The notes under the pieces: generated by a model
The model's database searches: none
What the model was told of the DNA's origin: nothing
The model's input: the letters and a program-made list of their open reading frames with translations, nothing else
Shown: positions 16,522 to 26,003 of the stretch, piece by piece
Position numbering within the stretch: position 1 is the stretch's first letter
How the letters are laid out: every line of letters starts with the position of its first letter
Translations under genes and position numbers: made by a program
NCBI RefSeq assembly: GCF_900112345.1
Contig: NZ_FOLB01000009.1
Coordinates: 62,001-126,000, forward strand
Direction of reading: 5' to 3'
DNA from: Nocardioides terrae
Lineage (GTDB): Bacteria; Actinomycetota; Actinomycetes; Propionibacteriales; Nocardioidaceae
DNA: 64,000 bases

Positions 16522-18555
16522 CTAGACCCGCGCGTTCGCGCGCGGCTTGAGCAGGAACGCGGCCAGGTAGAGGACGGCCACGACGATGAGCAGGTTGCGG
16601 TAGCCGGTGAGCAGGGCGGCGTACTCCAGGCAGCCGCCGACGATCGCACCGACCAGGTTGATGCCGAAGGCGGCCTGGGAGTCGGCGGACTCCGCGAAGC
16701 GCTTCGCGAAGGCGATGTTGGCCAGGAAGATCGGCAGGAACGCCAGCAGCGTCGCCAGGACCAGCCGCGCCCAGAACGCGAAGCCGAGCAGCCACTCCGG
16801 CTTGACGACGTACGCGATCGCCAGCGCGACCGCGATGAGCGCGAAGACGACCGGCAGCGGTGGGGTCGGTAGTCGCCGGGTCGTCTCGACGGCGGCCAGC
16901 ACGATCACCAGCACACCGCCGAACACCAGCGCGTTGACCAGCCAGGTGGTGCCGAAGAGCAGCGCGAACGTCGCGATGTTCTTGGTCTCGAGCAGCAGGA
17001 ACGCGGCGCCCATGAAGAACAGGTCGGCGTAAGGGCGCATCGAGCGGAACGGGCCGCCGAGCGCCCTCACCGAGATCAGGGAGACGAGCAGGATCCCGCT
17101 CAGCGCCCAGACGTAGAGCATCGGGATCATGCCGCCGCGGTAGTAGAGGAACGGCCGGTCGTCGCGGGCGGGCCTGACGTACGACGCCCCCAGCGCGTGG
17201 TTCTCGGGACCGCACTGCTGGTTCTCCGCCGACCTGGCCGCGCTGATGACGGCCGTCGCGCCTCCGAAGAGGTCGATGCACGGCGGGTGGCCGAACGCCT
17301 CCGCCGCGGTGCCGCCGAGGCGGTCGATCAGCCAGGGCTGGCGGTAGTAGTTGTACATCGCGAAGACGCCGTCCTGGCTCAGGTGGTCGCGGGCCAGCTG
17401 GAGCGCCTCCCTGGTGAAGAGGAACGACTCGAGCCGGATCTGCGAGCCGCCGCTGACCAGCGACAGGGAGTCCGGCAGCGCGAAGAGGATCAGGTCGTAC
17501 TTCTTGTCGGTCCCGACCAGGAAGGCCCGGCCGTCGTTGATGTGCCGGGTGACGCGGGGGTCCTGGTAGGCCCGGTCCGGGTTGCCCTCCACCCCGATCT
17601 GGACGATCCGCGGGTCGATGTCGACGGCATCGACGTGCTGGGCGCCCTTCGAGAGCGCGATCGCGACGTCGCTGCCCGACCCGGCGCCGACGACGAGCAC
17701 GTCGCGCAGCGGCGCGTCGCCCCGGCGCTCGTAGGGCGCGCCGTAGATCGCCGACGCCCGCGTGAGCTTCCACTCCGCGGAGGACATCGACTGGTGCGGG
17801 ACCCCGTTGACCGAGATGTAGGTGCGCGTCCCGAAGTCCGCGTCGTGCACCTCGCGCGTGGAGATCTTGTAGTACGGCGACCACGAGATCCCCGGCGCGA
17901 CCGACTCCATGACGAGCGCGCCGATCATCACGACGCCGGCCGCGGCTGCGATCAGGCGGGCGCGCCCGCGGAGCAGCGCCAGGAACGCCAGCGTGGCCAG
18001 GGTGCCCCAGACGTAGGACGGCGCCCAGGCGAACGAGAGCAGCGCGAAGAGGGAGATGCCGATCAGCGACCCGACCAGGTCCCAGCGGTACGCGGTGAGC
18101 GACGGCAGGTCCGCGAAGCACCGCCCGACCGCCTCCCCCGGCCCGGCCAGGATCGCCGCGCTGAGCACGAACACGATCGGCAGGACCAGCCAGGCCGGCG
18201 GTCCGGTCGTGTGCAGGGCCGTGAAGTAGATGACGTCGGCGTTGCTCCGGTCGACCGACACCGGCACCAGCCGCACGACCACGACGAGCACGGCGAGCAG
18301 CACCGGTGTCCAGGGCAGCACCGACCAGCTGCGCCGCGAGATCAGGAAGCCGAGCCCGACGCCGAGGAAGGACCCCAGCAGCACGAAGTTCGTGAAGTAG
18401 GACAGATGCACGATGTTGGCGCCGAGCCAGCGGATCAGGGCGAGCTCCAGGAAGAGCATCAGCGCGCTGCCGAGGACCAGGCGGGGCGCCGTACCGCCCA
18501 GTCGTGGGGGCCAGCCCTCCGAGCGCGCGGTCCTCACGTCGGTGTTGGCGACCAT
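16522..18555 (-). CDS. membrane protein with spermidine-synthase-like domain
   Basis: A protein of about 677 residues with three parts. The N-terminal half has several membrane segments (LVLGSALMLFLELALIRWLGAN and others). A central soluble Rossmann methyltransferase-like domain of the spermidine synthase family carries VLVVGAGSGSDVAIALSKGAQHVDAVDIDPRI and HINDGRAFL. A C-terminal set of further membrane segments follows. In place of the aminopropyltransferase GGGDG signature it has GAGSGSD, so polyamine synthesis is doubtful. The ATG at 18555 is chosen because AGGGG precedes it; an upstream GTG exists at 18615. Confidence 0.75.
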   Translation of the reverse strand: MVANTDVRTARSEGWPPRLGGTAPRLVLGSALMLFLELALIRWLGANIVHLSYFTNFVLLGSFLGVGLGFLISRRSWSVLPWTPVLLAVLVVVVRLVPVSVDRSNADVIYFTALHTTGPPAWLVLPIVFVLSAAILAGPGEAVGRCFADLPSLTAYRWDLVGSLIGISLFALLSFAWAPSYVWGTLATLAFLALLRGRARLIAAAAGVVMIGALVMESVAPGISWSPYYKISTREVHDADFGTRTYISVNGVPHQSMSSAEWKLTRASAIYGAPYERRGDAPLRDVLVVGAGSGSDVAIALSKGAQHVDAVDIDPRIVQIGVEGNPDRAYQDPRVTRHINDGRAFLVGTDKKYDLILFALPDSLSLVSGGSQIRLESFLFTREALQLARDHLSQDGVFAMYNYYRQPWLIDRLGGTAAEAFGHPPCIDLFGGATAVISAARSAENQQCGPENHALGASYVRPARDDRPFLYYRGGMIPMLYVWALSGILLVSLISVRALGGPFRSMRPYADLFFMGAAFLLLETKNIATFALLFGTTWLVNALVFGGVLVIVLAAVETTRRLPTPPLPVVFALIAVALAIAYVVKPEWLLGFAFWARLVLATLLAFLPIFLANIAFAKRFAESADSQAAFGINLVGAIVGGCLEYAALLTGYRNLLIVVAVLYLAAFLLKPRANARV

Positions 18556-18700
18556 GGCACACCCCTGCGACCGGTTGCCGGCTGTCTCGGCCGCTACCGG
18601 GAGCGGTGCCCGCAATCGCGGTGACCATGCGGTGGGGCCGGTCGGTCGCGTCCGATCAGCGGAGGTCAGACGAAGAACTGGTGGGTTGGTCGACTCCCGC

Positions 18701-20611
18701 TCAGACCTCGACGTGCGCGCCCATCAGCACCGTGCGTGCCCGCGGCAGCAGGAAGTGGTCGGCCGCGTCGGCGGTGATGTGCGAGGTGGCCAGGAAGAGC
18801 CGCTTGCGCCAGGCCGGCATGTCGCGGTTCGTGCCGGCGACCAGGTCGATCTTGGAGAGGAAGTACGTCGCCTCCTCGAGGTCGATCTCGCCCTCGGTCT
18901 GGTCCGAGGTCAGCGTCGCCAGCGCTGCGGGTACGTCGGGCGTCTCGGTGTACCCGAACCGCAGCGTGACGTGGAAGATGCCGTCGTCGGCGTGCCCGAG
19001 GTCGTTGACCTCGGCCCGGTCCTCGGGCGCGACCCGGGGCACCGACTCGGTGACGATCTCGACGATCACCACGTGGCGGTGCCGCACGTGGTTGTGCTCG
19101 ACGTTGGCTCGCAGCGCCAGCGGCGTCTCCCCGCCGCGGTTGAGGAAGATCGCCGTGCTGTCGACGATGTGCACCGTGTCGGGGTGCCGGCCCAGCTTGG
19201 CGACGAAGTCCGTGAGCGACCCCTCCATCGCCGCGCGGCGCGCGGTCACCAGCTCGCGACCGCGCTGCCAGGTGGTCATCAGCGTGAAGGCGCTCAGGGC
19301 GATCACGATCGGCAGCCAGGCGCCGTGGACGAGCTTGGTCATGTTGGCGGCGAAGAACAGCACGTCGAGGGTCAGCAGCACCGCCACGATCGCGACGAGG
19401 ACCGGCTTCGGCATCCGCCACGTGCGGTAGGCGATGTAGCCGAAGAGGACCGTGACGATCGTGATCGTCCCGGTCACCGCCATGCCGTACGCGTAGGCCA
19501 GCGCGGCCGAGGATCGGAACGCGAAGACCAGCGTCAGCACCGCGACGAGCAGCAGCCAGTTGATGAACGGAACGTAGATCTGACCCTGGGTGTCGGTGGA
19601 CGTGTGCAGGATCCGCAGCCGCGGCAGGTAGCCGAGCTGGCCGGCCTGGGACGCGACGGAGAACGCGCCCGTGATCACCGACTGGGCGGCGATCACCGTC
19701 GCCGCGGTCGCCAGGACCACCAGCAGGATCCGCGCCCAGTCCGGCGCGAGCAGGAAGAAGGGCGCGGAGAGGTTGCCCGTGTCGTGCAGGATCAGCGCGC
19801 CCTGCCCGAAGTAGCTCAGCGTGCAGGCGGGGTAGACGACGAACAGCCAGGCGATCGAGATCGGCTTGCGGCCGAAGTGGCCCATGTCGGCGTACAGCGC
19901 CTCGGCGCCGGTCACCGACAGCACCACCGCGGCCAGGGCGAAGAAGGCCAGGTGGAAGTGTCCGGCCAGGAAGCCGACGGCGTACGTCGGCGAGAGCGCC
20001 CGCAGGATGCCCGGCTCGCGAGCGATCCCTCGCGCACCCAGGCCGCCGACCGTCGTGAACCAGAGGATCATCACCGGCCCGAAGGCGCGGCCCACGGCCG
20101 CGGTACCGAAGCGCTGCACCAGGAACAGGACGACGATGATGACCGCCGTGACGGGGACGACCCACTCCCCGAACGACGCGTCGACCGTCTTGACGCCCTC
20201 CACCGCCGAGAGCACCGAGATCGCAGGCGTGATCATGCTGTCGCCGAGGAACAGCGACGCGCCGAAGATGCCGAGCGCGGCGAGCACGAGCAGCACCCGC
20301 GCCTTCGACCTCGCCGCCCACTGCCGCAGCAGGGTGATCAGGGCCATGATCCCGCCCTCGCCGTGGTTGTCGACCCGGAGCACCAGCCCCACGTAGGTGA
20401 CGGTGATGACCAGCGTGACCGACCAGAAGATCAGCGACACGACGCCGTAGAGGTTGTCGACGCTGACCGGCACCGGGTGCGGGTCGTCGGGGTTGAAGAC
20501 GGTCTGCAGGGTGTAGATCGGGCTGGTGCCGATGTCACCGAAGACGATCCCCAGCGCTCCGACGACGGGGGCGACCTTGAGGGCGTCGGTCGCTCGGGTG
20601 CTGCTGGTCAC
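18701..20611 (-). CDS. kup: KUP-family potassium uptake protein
   Basis: A 636-residue K+ transporter. Characteristic features are the N-terminal LGIVFGDIGTSPIYTLQTVF, SLFLGDSMITPAISVLSAVEG, the conserved GSGADLYADMGHFG-type motif (here GAEALYADMGHFGRKPI), about twelve membrane segments and a C-terminal cytosolic domain of about 190 residues. The start is GTG at 20609-20611, with only a weak ribosome site. No ydaO/c-di-AMP riboswitch is visible: only 28 bases separate it from the MFS gene upstream. Confidence 0.93.
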   Translation of the reverse strand: MTSSTRATDALKVAPVVGALGIVFGDIGTSPIYTLQTVFNPDDPHPVPVSVDNLYGVVSLIFWSVTLVITVTYVGLVLRVDNHGEGGIMALITLLRQWAARSKARVLLVLAALGIFGASLFLGDSMITPAISVLSAVEGVKTVDASFGEWVVPVTAVIIVVLFLVQRFGTAAVGRAFGPVMILWFTTVGGLGARGIAREPGILRALSPTYAVGFLAGHFHLAFFALAAVVLSVTGAEALYADMGHFGRKPISIAWLFVVYPACTLSYFGQGALILHDTGNLSAPFFLLAPDWARILLVVLATAATVIAAQSVITGAFSVASQAGQLGYLPRLRILHTSTDTQGQIYVPFINWLLLVAVLTLVFAFRSSAALAYAYGMAVTGTITIVTVLFGYIAYRTWRMPKPVLVAIVAVLLTLDVLFFAANMTKLVHGAWLPIVIALSAFTLMTTWQRGRELVTARRAAMEGSLTDFVAKLGRHPDTVHIVDSTAIFLNRGGETPLALRANVEHNHVRHRHVVIVEIVTESVPRVAPEDRAEVNDLGHADDGIFHVTLRFGYTETPDVPAALATLTSDQTEGEIDLEEATYFLSKIDLVAGTNRDMPAWRKRLFLATSHITADAADHFLLPRARTVLMGAHVEV

Positions 20612-20639
20612 GGCTGAACCCTAGGTCCGGGGTCGGCGG

Positions 20640-22121
20640 TCAGCGCGAGCGCCCGCGCCGGAGCCGCACCGGCACCAGCGGCTCCGCGTCCTCGTCGTCC
20701 GTCGACGGCCGCAGGTGGACGGCGGTGGCCGGCGAGGGCAGCCCCTGGTCCCCGTCCAGCCACGCCTCCAGGTCCGGCGCCCGGAGCCGCGCCCCCGAGA
20801 GCGCGGGGAGCAGGATCGCCACGACCAGGGCCGCGCCCGCCACCACGGCCATCACGAGCAGTCCGGTGCGGACCGCGCCGGCCTGGTCCGAGGAGCGCGT
20901 GACCAGCGCGAGGGCGACCGGGCCGACGGCGTACGTCGCGATCGACCGGAGCAGCTGGACGAGTGCGAACCCGCGGCCGAGCTGGTCCGAGCGCAGCCCG
21001 AGACCGGTGAGGAAGAGCCCCGGGGAGACCGTGGACGCGGCGCCCAGCCCGAGCAGCAGGAGCGCCGCCCAGGTCGCGTCGCCGGTGGCCAGCAGGCAGC
21101 CGAGACCGAGGGCGACCAGACCGACGTCGACCAGCACCGGGACGAACCGGGTGCGGAACAGCGCCCAGAACGCGACCGCTCCCACCAGCGCACCGACCGG
21201 CATCGGCCAGAACGTGGCGGCGACGTCGGCGGCCGAACGGCCCTCCACCGTGCTGAGCCGGGTCTGCACGAGGTCGGTCGCCGTGACGACGACCGCACCG
21301 CCGGCCATCGCCACGAGGATGCCGGTGACCGGCAGCTGGGTGCTGAGCGCCGAGACGGGGATCAGCGGGTCGGGGCGGCGCATCTCCCACACCAGGAGCA
21401 GGACCAGCGCCGCCAGGGCGACGACCGCCAGCACGATCACCGGCCGCGCGCCGATGCCGTGGCCACTCACCAGGGAGGCGGCGATGAACCCGGTCACGGT
21501 CGTGACGACGACCAGCCCGAGCGCCGGCCCGTCGACTCGAGCCTCAGGCTCGAGGGGATCCCAGCGCTCGTAGCCGACGGCCGCGACGACCAGCCCCGCC
21601 GCGGCCAGCACCGTTGCGCCGGCGAACAGCCAGCGCCAGTGTTCGCCCCCGGCGACCAGCCCGCCCACGATCGGGCCGAACGTGCTCGCCCCGAAGATGC
21701 CGACGTTGACGATGGCAGCGCTCAGCGCGACGCGGCCGGCGCCGAACCGGGTGATGAGCGGCGGCAGCGAGCTGACGAGCATCGCTCCCGCCGCGAGGCC
21801 CTGCAGGACGAGCGCGGGGACGAGCACCGTGCCGCTCGGCGCCAGGGCCGCGGCGAGCGACGCCGCCACGAAGACCGACTCCGCCGTGACGAAGAGCCGA
21901 CGCTGCACCACGAGCAGCGCCAGCTGGGCGGTGAGCACCGCGCCCACGGCGTACGCCGCGCTGCCGAGCCCGGTCGCCAGGCCGAGCGTCTCCTGACTGG
22001 TCCCGATCGAGCTCGCCACGGCGTGCCGGACCGGGACGAGCGCGGTCGACAGGACGACGTAGGGGCCGAGCCCGAGCAGCGCGATGCCGACGGCGAGCGG
22101 GTAACGACCCCGCGACGCCAC
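20640..22121 (-). CDS. MFS transporter (DHA2-like)
   Basis: A 493-residue major facilitator protein with about 14 hydrophobic segments. It has a proton-antiporter-type layout, with the N-terminal half carrying LGLATGLGSAAYAVGAVLTAQLA and the central loop ERWDPLEPEARVD. The C-terminal 60 residues are charged and cytosolic. Substrate is unknown; drug or metabolite export is the usual role of this group. The start is GTG at 22119-22121, one base after the stop of the YtxH-like gene, so the two are probably co-transcribed. Confidence 0.85.
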   Translation of the reverse strand: MASRGRYPLAVGIALLGLGPYVVLSTALVPVRHAVASSIGTSQETLGLATGLGSAAYAVGAVLTAQLALLVVQRRLFVTAESVFVAASLAAALAPSGTVLVPALVLQGLAAGAMLVSSLPPLITRFGAGRVALSAAIVNVGIFGASTFGPIVGGLVAGGEHWRWLFAGATVLAAAGLVVAAVGYERWDPLEPEARVDGPALGLVVVTTVTGFIAASLVSGHGIGARPVIVLAVVALAALVLLLVWEMRRPDPLIPVSALSTQLPVTGILVAMAGGAVVVTATDLVQTRLSTVEGRSAADVAATFWPMPVGALVGAVAFWALFRTRFVPVLVDVGLVALGLGCLLATGDATWAALLLLGLGAASTVSPGLFLTGLGLRSDQLGRGFALVQLLRSIATYAVGPVALALVTRSSDQAGAVRTGLLVMAVVAGAALVVAILLPALSGARLRAPDLEAWLDGDQGLPSPATAVHLRPSTDDEDAEPLVPVRLRRGRSR

Positions 22122-22122
22122 C

Positions 22123-22407
22123 TCAGACCGGGTAGCTCGGCGCGTCGGGCAGGTCGTCGGCGGACACGCTGTGCGGCCCGTCGGACTTGTGCACCTTCTC
22201 GTTCACCTTGTCCGCCACGACGTCCTTGGCCGCGGTCGCCTGGTCCTTGGCGACGGTCGCGGCCTGGTGCCGCTTCTCCGCCACGCGCGGGTCCTGCCAG
22301 ACCCGCTGGGCCCCCTCGCGGATCTGTTCGTAGCGCCCTCGGCCGGCCCGCGTCCCGAGCACGTAGCCCACGCCGACGCCGGCGAGCACAGCCAGCTTCC
22401 CCTTCAT
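22123..22407 (-). CDS. YtxH-like small protein
   Basis: A 94-residue protein. The N-terminal hydrophobic segment (KLAVLAGVGVGYVLGTRAGRGRYEQI) is followed by an amphipathic lysine/alanine-rich helix (AATVAKDQATAAKDVVADKVNEKV), as in YtxH-like general-stress proteins. The ATG at 22407 has GGAGGAA upstream and replaces a longer frame with no ribosome site. No enzymatic role is expected. Confidence 0.75.
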   Translation of the reverse strand: MKGKLAVLAGVGVGYVLGTRAGRGRYEQIREGAQRVWQDPRVAEKRHQAATVAKDQATAAKDVVADKVNEKVHKSDGPHSVSADDLPDAPSYPV

Positions 22408-22492
22408 GCTGTTCCTCCCGTGGCAGTCCTGTGATGACAGCACCCAGTGCCCCGCGACCGCGGTCGGCATGACCCGGGGCCCGATCAGCGTG

Positions 22493-23485
22493 TCAGCGGA
22501 CGACGACCACGGCGTCCCCTCGCGGCACCAGCTCGCCGATCACCGGATGCCCCGGGATCTCCCCCGCGACCAGCAGGCCGCCGGACGTCTGCGCGTCGGC
22601 GAGGAGCAGCAGCTCGTCCTCGGAGACCGACGAGGCGACGTGCGGCCGCACCCACTCGAGGTTGCGCCGGCTCCCGCCGGGCACGAACCCGTCGGCGTAC
22701 GACGACCGGGCGGCCGCGAGGAACGGGACCGCCGCGGCGTCCACGACCGCCGACACCCCGCTCGCCCGGGCCAGCTTGAAGAGGTGGCCGAGCAGCCCGA
22801 AGCCGGTGACGTCGGTCGCGCAGACGACCCCGGCCGCCAGCGCCGCGCGGGAGGCGTCGCGGTTGAGCGTCGTCATCGTCTCGATCGCCTCGGGGAAGAC
22901 CTCACCGGTGGCCTTGTGTCGGTTGTTGAGCACGCCGAGGCCGAGCGGCTTGGTCAGCGTCAGCGGCACCCCGGCGACGCCCGCGTCGTTGCGCAGCAGC
23001 CTCCGCGGGTCGGCGGTGCCGGTGACGGCCAGCCCGTACTTCGGCTCGGGGTCGTCGATGCTGTGACCGCCGGCGAGGTGGCAGCCGGCGGACGCGGCGA
23101 GGTCGGCGCCGCCGCGCAGCACCTCCGCGGCCAGGTCGAACGGGATCCGGTCGCGCGGCCACGACAGCAGGTTGACGGCCACCAGCGGCTCGCCGCCCAT
23201 GGCGTAGACGTCGCTGAGCGCGTTGGCCGCGGCGATCCGGCCCCAGTCGTAGGGGTCGTCGACGACGGGGGTGAAGAAGTCGGTCGTCAGGACGACCGCC
23301 CGATCCTCGGAGATCCGAACGACCGCCGCGTCGTCGCCGTTCTCAGCGCCGACGATGAGGTCGCCGGAAGGCGGAGCGGTCAGGCCGGACAGCACCCGTT
23401 CGAGCTCGCCGGGCGGCACCTTGCAGGCACAACCGCCGCCGGCGGCGAACTGGGTGAGGCGCTGCGACGGGGGTGCGGTGGTCAC
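22493..23485 (-). CDS. selD: selenide, water dikinase
   Basis: A 330-residue SelD, which makes selenophosphate from selenide and ATP, the selenium donor for tRNA-Sec charging. The glycine-rich loop has Cys19 and Lys22 in GGGCACKVPP, corresponding to E. coli Cys17 and Lys20; this is a cysteine form, not a selenoprotein form. Other family motifs are the metal-binding NGDDAAVV, TTDFFTPVVDDPYDWGRIAAANALSDVYAMGG, AGGHSIDDPEPKYGLAVTG, and CATDVTGFGLLGHL. It opens the selenocysteine island and diverges from the FMN reductase gene across 41 bases, too few for two full promoters. Confidence 0.96.
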   Translation of the reverse strand: MTTAPPSQRLTQFAAGGGCACKVPPGELERVLSGLTAPPSGDLIVGAENGDDAAVVRISEDRAVVLTTDFFTPVVDDPYDWGRIAAANALSDVYAMGGEPLVAVNLLSWPRDRIPFDLAAEVLRGGADLAASAGCHLAGGHSIDDPEPKYGLAVTGTADPRRLLRNDAGVAGVPLTLTKPLGLGVLNNRHKATGEVFPEAIETMTTLNRDASRAALAAGVVCATDVTGFGLLGHLFKLARASGVSAVVDAAAVPFLAAARSSYADGFVPGGSRRNLEWVRPHVASSVSEDELLLLADAQTSGGLLVAGEIPGHPVIGELVPRGDAVVVVR

Positions 23486-23526
23486 CCGGTCAGCATGCCA
23501 CCGGCGCCGAAGGGCACCAGGGAGCC

Positions 23527-24135
23527 ATGACCGACCTGCGCGCCCTCGTCCTCGTCTGCACGCTCAAGCCGTCCCCGTCCGACTCGAGCTCCTCGCTGCT
23601 CGGCACCCAGGTGCTGAGGGCGCTGGAGCAGCAGGGAGTGCGCGGAGAGGTGGTGCGCGTGGTCGACCACGACGTCCGCTTCGGCGTGACCACCGACGAG
23701 GGCGACGGCGACGAGTGGCCGCAGATCCGGGAGAAGATGCTCGCCGCGGACATCCTCGTGCTCGCCACCCCGATCTGGATGGGGCAGCCCTCGTCGGTCG
23801 CCAAGATGGTGCTCGAGCGCCTCGACGCCGAGCTGTCCGAGACCGACGACGAGGGCCGCATGCTCACCTTCGGCAAGGTCGCGGTCGTCGCCGTCGTCGG
23901 GAACGAGGACGGCGCGCACCACGTGTCGGCCGAGTGCTTCCAGGCGCTCAACGACGTCGGCTTCACCATCCCCGCCAACGGGGTCACCTACTGGGTGGGC
24001 GAGGCGATGCAGGCGACCGACTACCAGGACGTCTCCCCCACGCCCGAGAAGACGGAGAGCACCACGCAGACGGTCGCCACCAACGCGGCGCACCTGGCGC
24101 GTCTCCTGCAGGAGGCGAACTACCCGGCGGGCTGA
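23527..24135 (+). CDS. NADPH-dependent FMN reductase / flavodoxin-fold protein
   Basis: A 202-residue flavodoxin-like protein. Features are the N-terminal LVLVCTLKPSPSDSSSSLLG phosphate-binding loop, LATPIWMGQPSSVAKMVLERLD, VAVVAVVGNEDGAHH and a tail typical of NAD(P)H-dependent oxidoreductases. The ATG at 23527 has AGGGAG upstream. It is the only plus-strand gene within the selD-fdh stretch and its 3' end overlaps the convergent nrfD-type gene by 16 bases. Whether it serves selenium metabolism (for example reduction of selenite) is unknown; only position suggests a link. Confidence 0.8.
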   Translation: MTDLRALVLVCTLKPSPSDSSSSLLGTQVLRALEQQGVRGEVVRVVDHDVRFGVTTDEGDGDEWPQIREKMLAADILVLATPIWMGQPSSVAKMVLERLDAELSETDDEGRMLTFGKVAVVAVVGNEDGAHHVSAECFQALNDVGFTIPANGVTYWVGEAMQATDYQDVSPTPEKTESTTQTVATNAAHLARLLQEANYPAG

Positions 24136-25070
24136 CCCTCCGTGTGAGCGGCAGCGCCGCCGGTCTCCTTGCGGGCCAGCCGCTCCTTCTGCGGCACGAC
24201 GACGTACTTCGGGTCCTTCGCCGAGGCCAGTCCGGCCTCGAAGACCCCGAAGCGGGTGGTCACCGACGAGGCGAGGTACGTCGCCCCGGCCACCGCCGAG
24301 AGCACCCTGGACCGGCCGCCGGCCAGCGCCGTCGCCCCGGACGCCACGACGCTCGCGTTGCGGGCGAACCGCATCAGCCGGCCGGGCCGTCCGATCCGGT
24401 ACGGCTCGGCGACCAGGCCCTTCTTCGTGATCCGCTCGGAGGCGACGAGCTCGAGAGCAGCCCCGACGAGCGCCATCCGACGGGCCGGCGCGGCCTGGTC
24501 GAGCGGGACGAGCATCATCGCCAGCCCGCCGGCCGCCTGGGCGCCCGAGCCCGCGAAGACGAAGGGCAGCTCGCGGTGTGCCTCGTGCCAGGCCGGGATC
24601 GCGGTGTTGGCGACCAGCGCGGCGGTGTAGGTGGCCAGCGGCGGGCCGAACGCGGCCGCTCCGACGCCGGCGAGCCGGCCCAGACGGGGCAGCACCCCGG
24701 TCACCTGCGACGCGGCGGCGGCGCCGGCGAAGCTGGCGAACGGCGCCAGGATGAAGGAGCCGACCGACAGCGGCGAGGTCGGCTTGAAGACGCGCAGCAT
24801 GTTGAGGAACCGCTCGGGCCGGCCGAGGTCGTGGACCAGCGCGACCGTCCCGGCGGTAGCACCGCCGGCCGCCGCCAGCCGGGCGACCCGCTCGAGCTGC
24901 GGGCGACCGGACAGCGCCGCGCCCTCGGCGAGGACGGCCGAGGCGCCGGCCAGCCCGCCCAGGAAGAGGTACAGCGGCACGTCGGGGGTCTTCCACGTCG
25001 GCGTCTTGAGGATCTGCCGGCCGTAGTAGGACTCGAACTCCGGCTCCGGCACCATCGACTGCTCGCGCAC
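24120..25070 (-). CDS. NrfD/PsrC-type membrane subunit of formate dehydrogenase
   Basis: A 316-residue membrane protein. After a soluble N-terminus containing FESYYGRQILKTPTWKTPDVPLYLFLGGLAGASAVLAEGA it has about eight hydrophobic segments, as in NrfD/PsrC quinone-reactive subunits. It is not the four-helix cytochrome b (FdnI) anchor, since haem-ligating histidines in that pattern are missing. The start is GTG at 25068-25070, with GGAAG upstream and three bases after the fdhB stop; an in-frame ATG at 25055 is an alternative. It is the last gene of fdhA-fdhB-nrfD, and probably passes electrons to quinone. Confidence 0.82.
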   Translation of the reverse strand: MREQSMVPEPEFESYYGRQILKTPTWKTPDVPLYLFLGGLAGASAVLAEGAALSGRPQLERVARLAAAGGATAGTVALVHDLGRPERFLNMLRVFKPTSPLSVGSFILAPFASFAGAAAASQVTGVLPRLGRLAGVGAAAFGPPLATYTAALVANTAIPAWHEAHRELPFVFAGSGAQAAGGLAMMLVPLDQAAPARRMALVGAALELVASERITKKGLVAEPYRIGRPGRLMRFARNASVVASGATALAGGRSRVLSAVAGATYLASSVTTRFGVFEAGLASAKDPKYVVVPQKERLARKETGGAAAHTEGQPAG

Positions 25071-25073
25071 GGG

Positions 25074-26003
25074 CTACTTCCTCCGTCCGACGAAGGAGGC
25101 CACGCCGACGCCGAACAGCGTCGCGGCGGCGATGCCGACGTGCTTCCACACCGAGCCGATGTCGCGGGTCGGCACGACCGGGTCCGGCGGCAGGCCGTAG
25201 ACCTCCGGCTCGTCGAGGAGCAGGAAGAACGCGCCGTCGCCGCCGACGCCGTCCTCCGGGTCACGGCCGTAGAGCCGGGCGACGTCCACGCCCTTCTCGT
25301 GCAGCTCCTCCAGGCGGCGATCGGCCCGCTCGCGCAGCTCCGAGAGCTCGCCGAACTGGATCGACTCCGTGGGGCAGGCCTGGGCACAGGCCGGCGTCTG
25401 GCCCTCCTTGAGCCGGTCGTAGCAGAGCGTGCACTTGAACGCGCGGCCGTCGTCCTTGCGCAGGTCGATGACGCCGTACGGGCACGCGCTGACGCAGTAG
25501 CCGCAGCCGTTGCAGACGTCCGGCTGCACGACGACCGTTCCGAACTCGGTGCGGAACAGGGCGCCGGTCGGGCAGACGTCGAGGCAGCCGGCATGGGTGC
25601 AGTGCTTGCACACGTCCGACGACATCAGCCAGCGCAGCGCACCGTCACCGGACTCGGTGGCCTGGTCCTCCCCGTGCGGGTGGGCGCCCGGCAGGTCGAA
25701 GGACGGCATGCCGAGGTCGACCGCCGGCGCCGCGCCCGCGCCGGACTTCTCGACGAAGGCGACGTGCCGCCAGGTGCTCGCGCCGAGCGCCTGGGTGTTG
25801 TCGTAGGACATGCCCGTCAGCAGGTAGCCGTCGTCGGGGACGTCGTTCCACTCCTTGCAGGCGACCTCGCATGCCTTGCAGCCGATGCAGACCGAGGTGT
25901 CGGTGAAGAAGCCCATCCGCGGCGGGTGGTCCTCGTCGTAGCCGGCGTCGTGCTGGACATCGTCGAGCCGACCCCACAGCGACCGCTCGGAGAAGATGCT
26001 CAT
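25074..26003 (-). CDS. fdhB: formate dehydrogenase iron-sulfur subunit
   Basis: A 309-residue electron-transfer subunit for four [4Fe-4S] clusters. Cysteine groups are CIGCKACEVACKEWN, CKHCTHAGCLDVCP, CNGCGYCVSACPYG and CTLCYDRLKEGQTPACAQACP. The C-terminus has one membrane segment (HVGIAAATLFGVGVASFV) before a basic RRK, as in membrane-bound FDH beta subunits. The ATG overlaps the fdhA stop (ATGA at 26000-26003). It links the catalytic subunit to the NrfD-type anchor. Confidence 0.92.
   Translation of the reverse strand: MSIFSERSLWGRLDDVQHDAGYDEDHPPRMGFFTDTSVCIGCKACEVACKEWNDVPDDGYLLTGMSYDNTQALGASTWRHVAFVEKSGAGAAPAVDLGMPSFDLPGAHPHGEDQATESGDGALRWLMSSDVCKHCTHAGCLDVCPTGALFRTEFGTVVVQPDVCNGCGYCVSACPYGVIDLRKDDGRAFKCTLCYDRLKEGQTPACAQACPTESIQFGELSELRERADRRLEELHEKGVDVARLYGRDPEDGVGGDGAFFLLLDEPEVYGLPPDPVVPTRDIGSVWKHVGIAAATLFGVGVASFVGRRK

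Noticed and set aside
20612..20639. Possible c-di-AMP riboswitch before kup
   Set aside because: Only 28 bases separate kup from the upstream gene, far too few.
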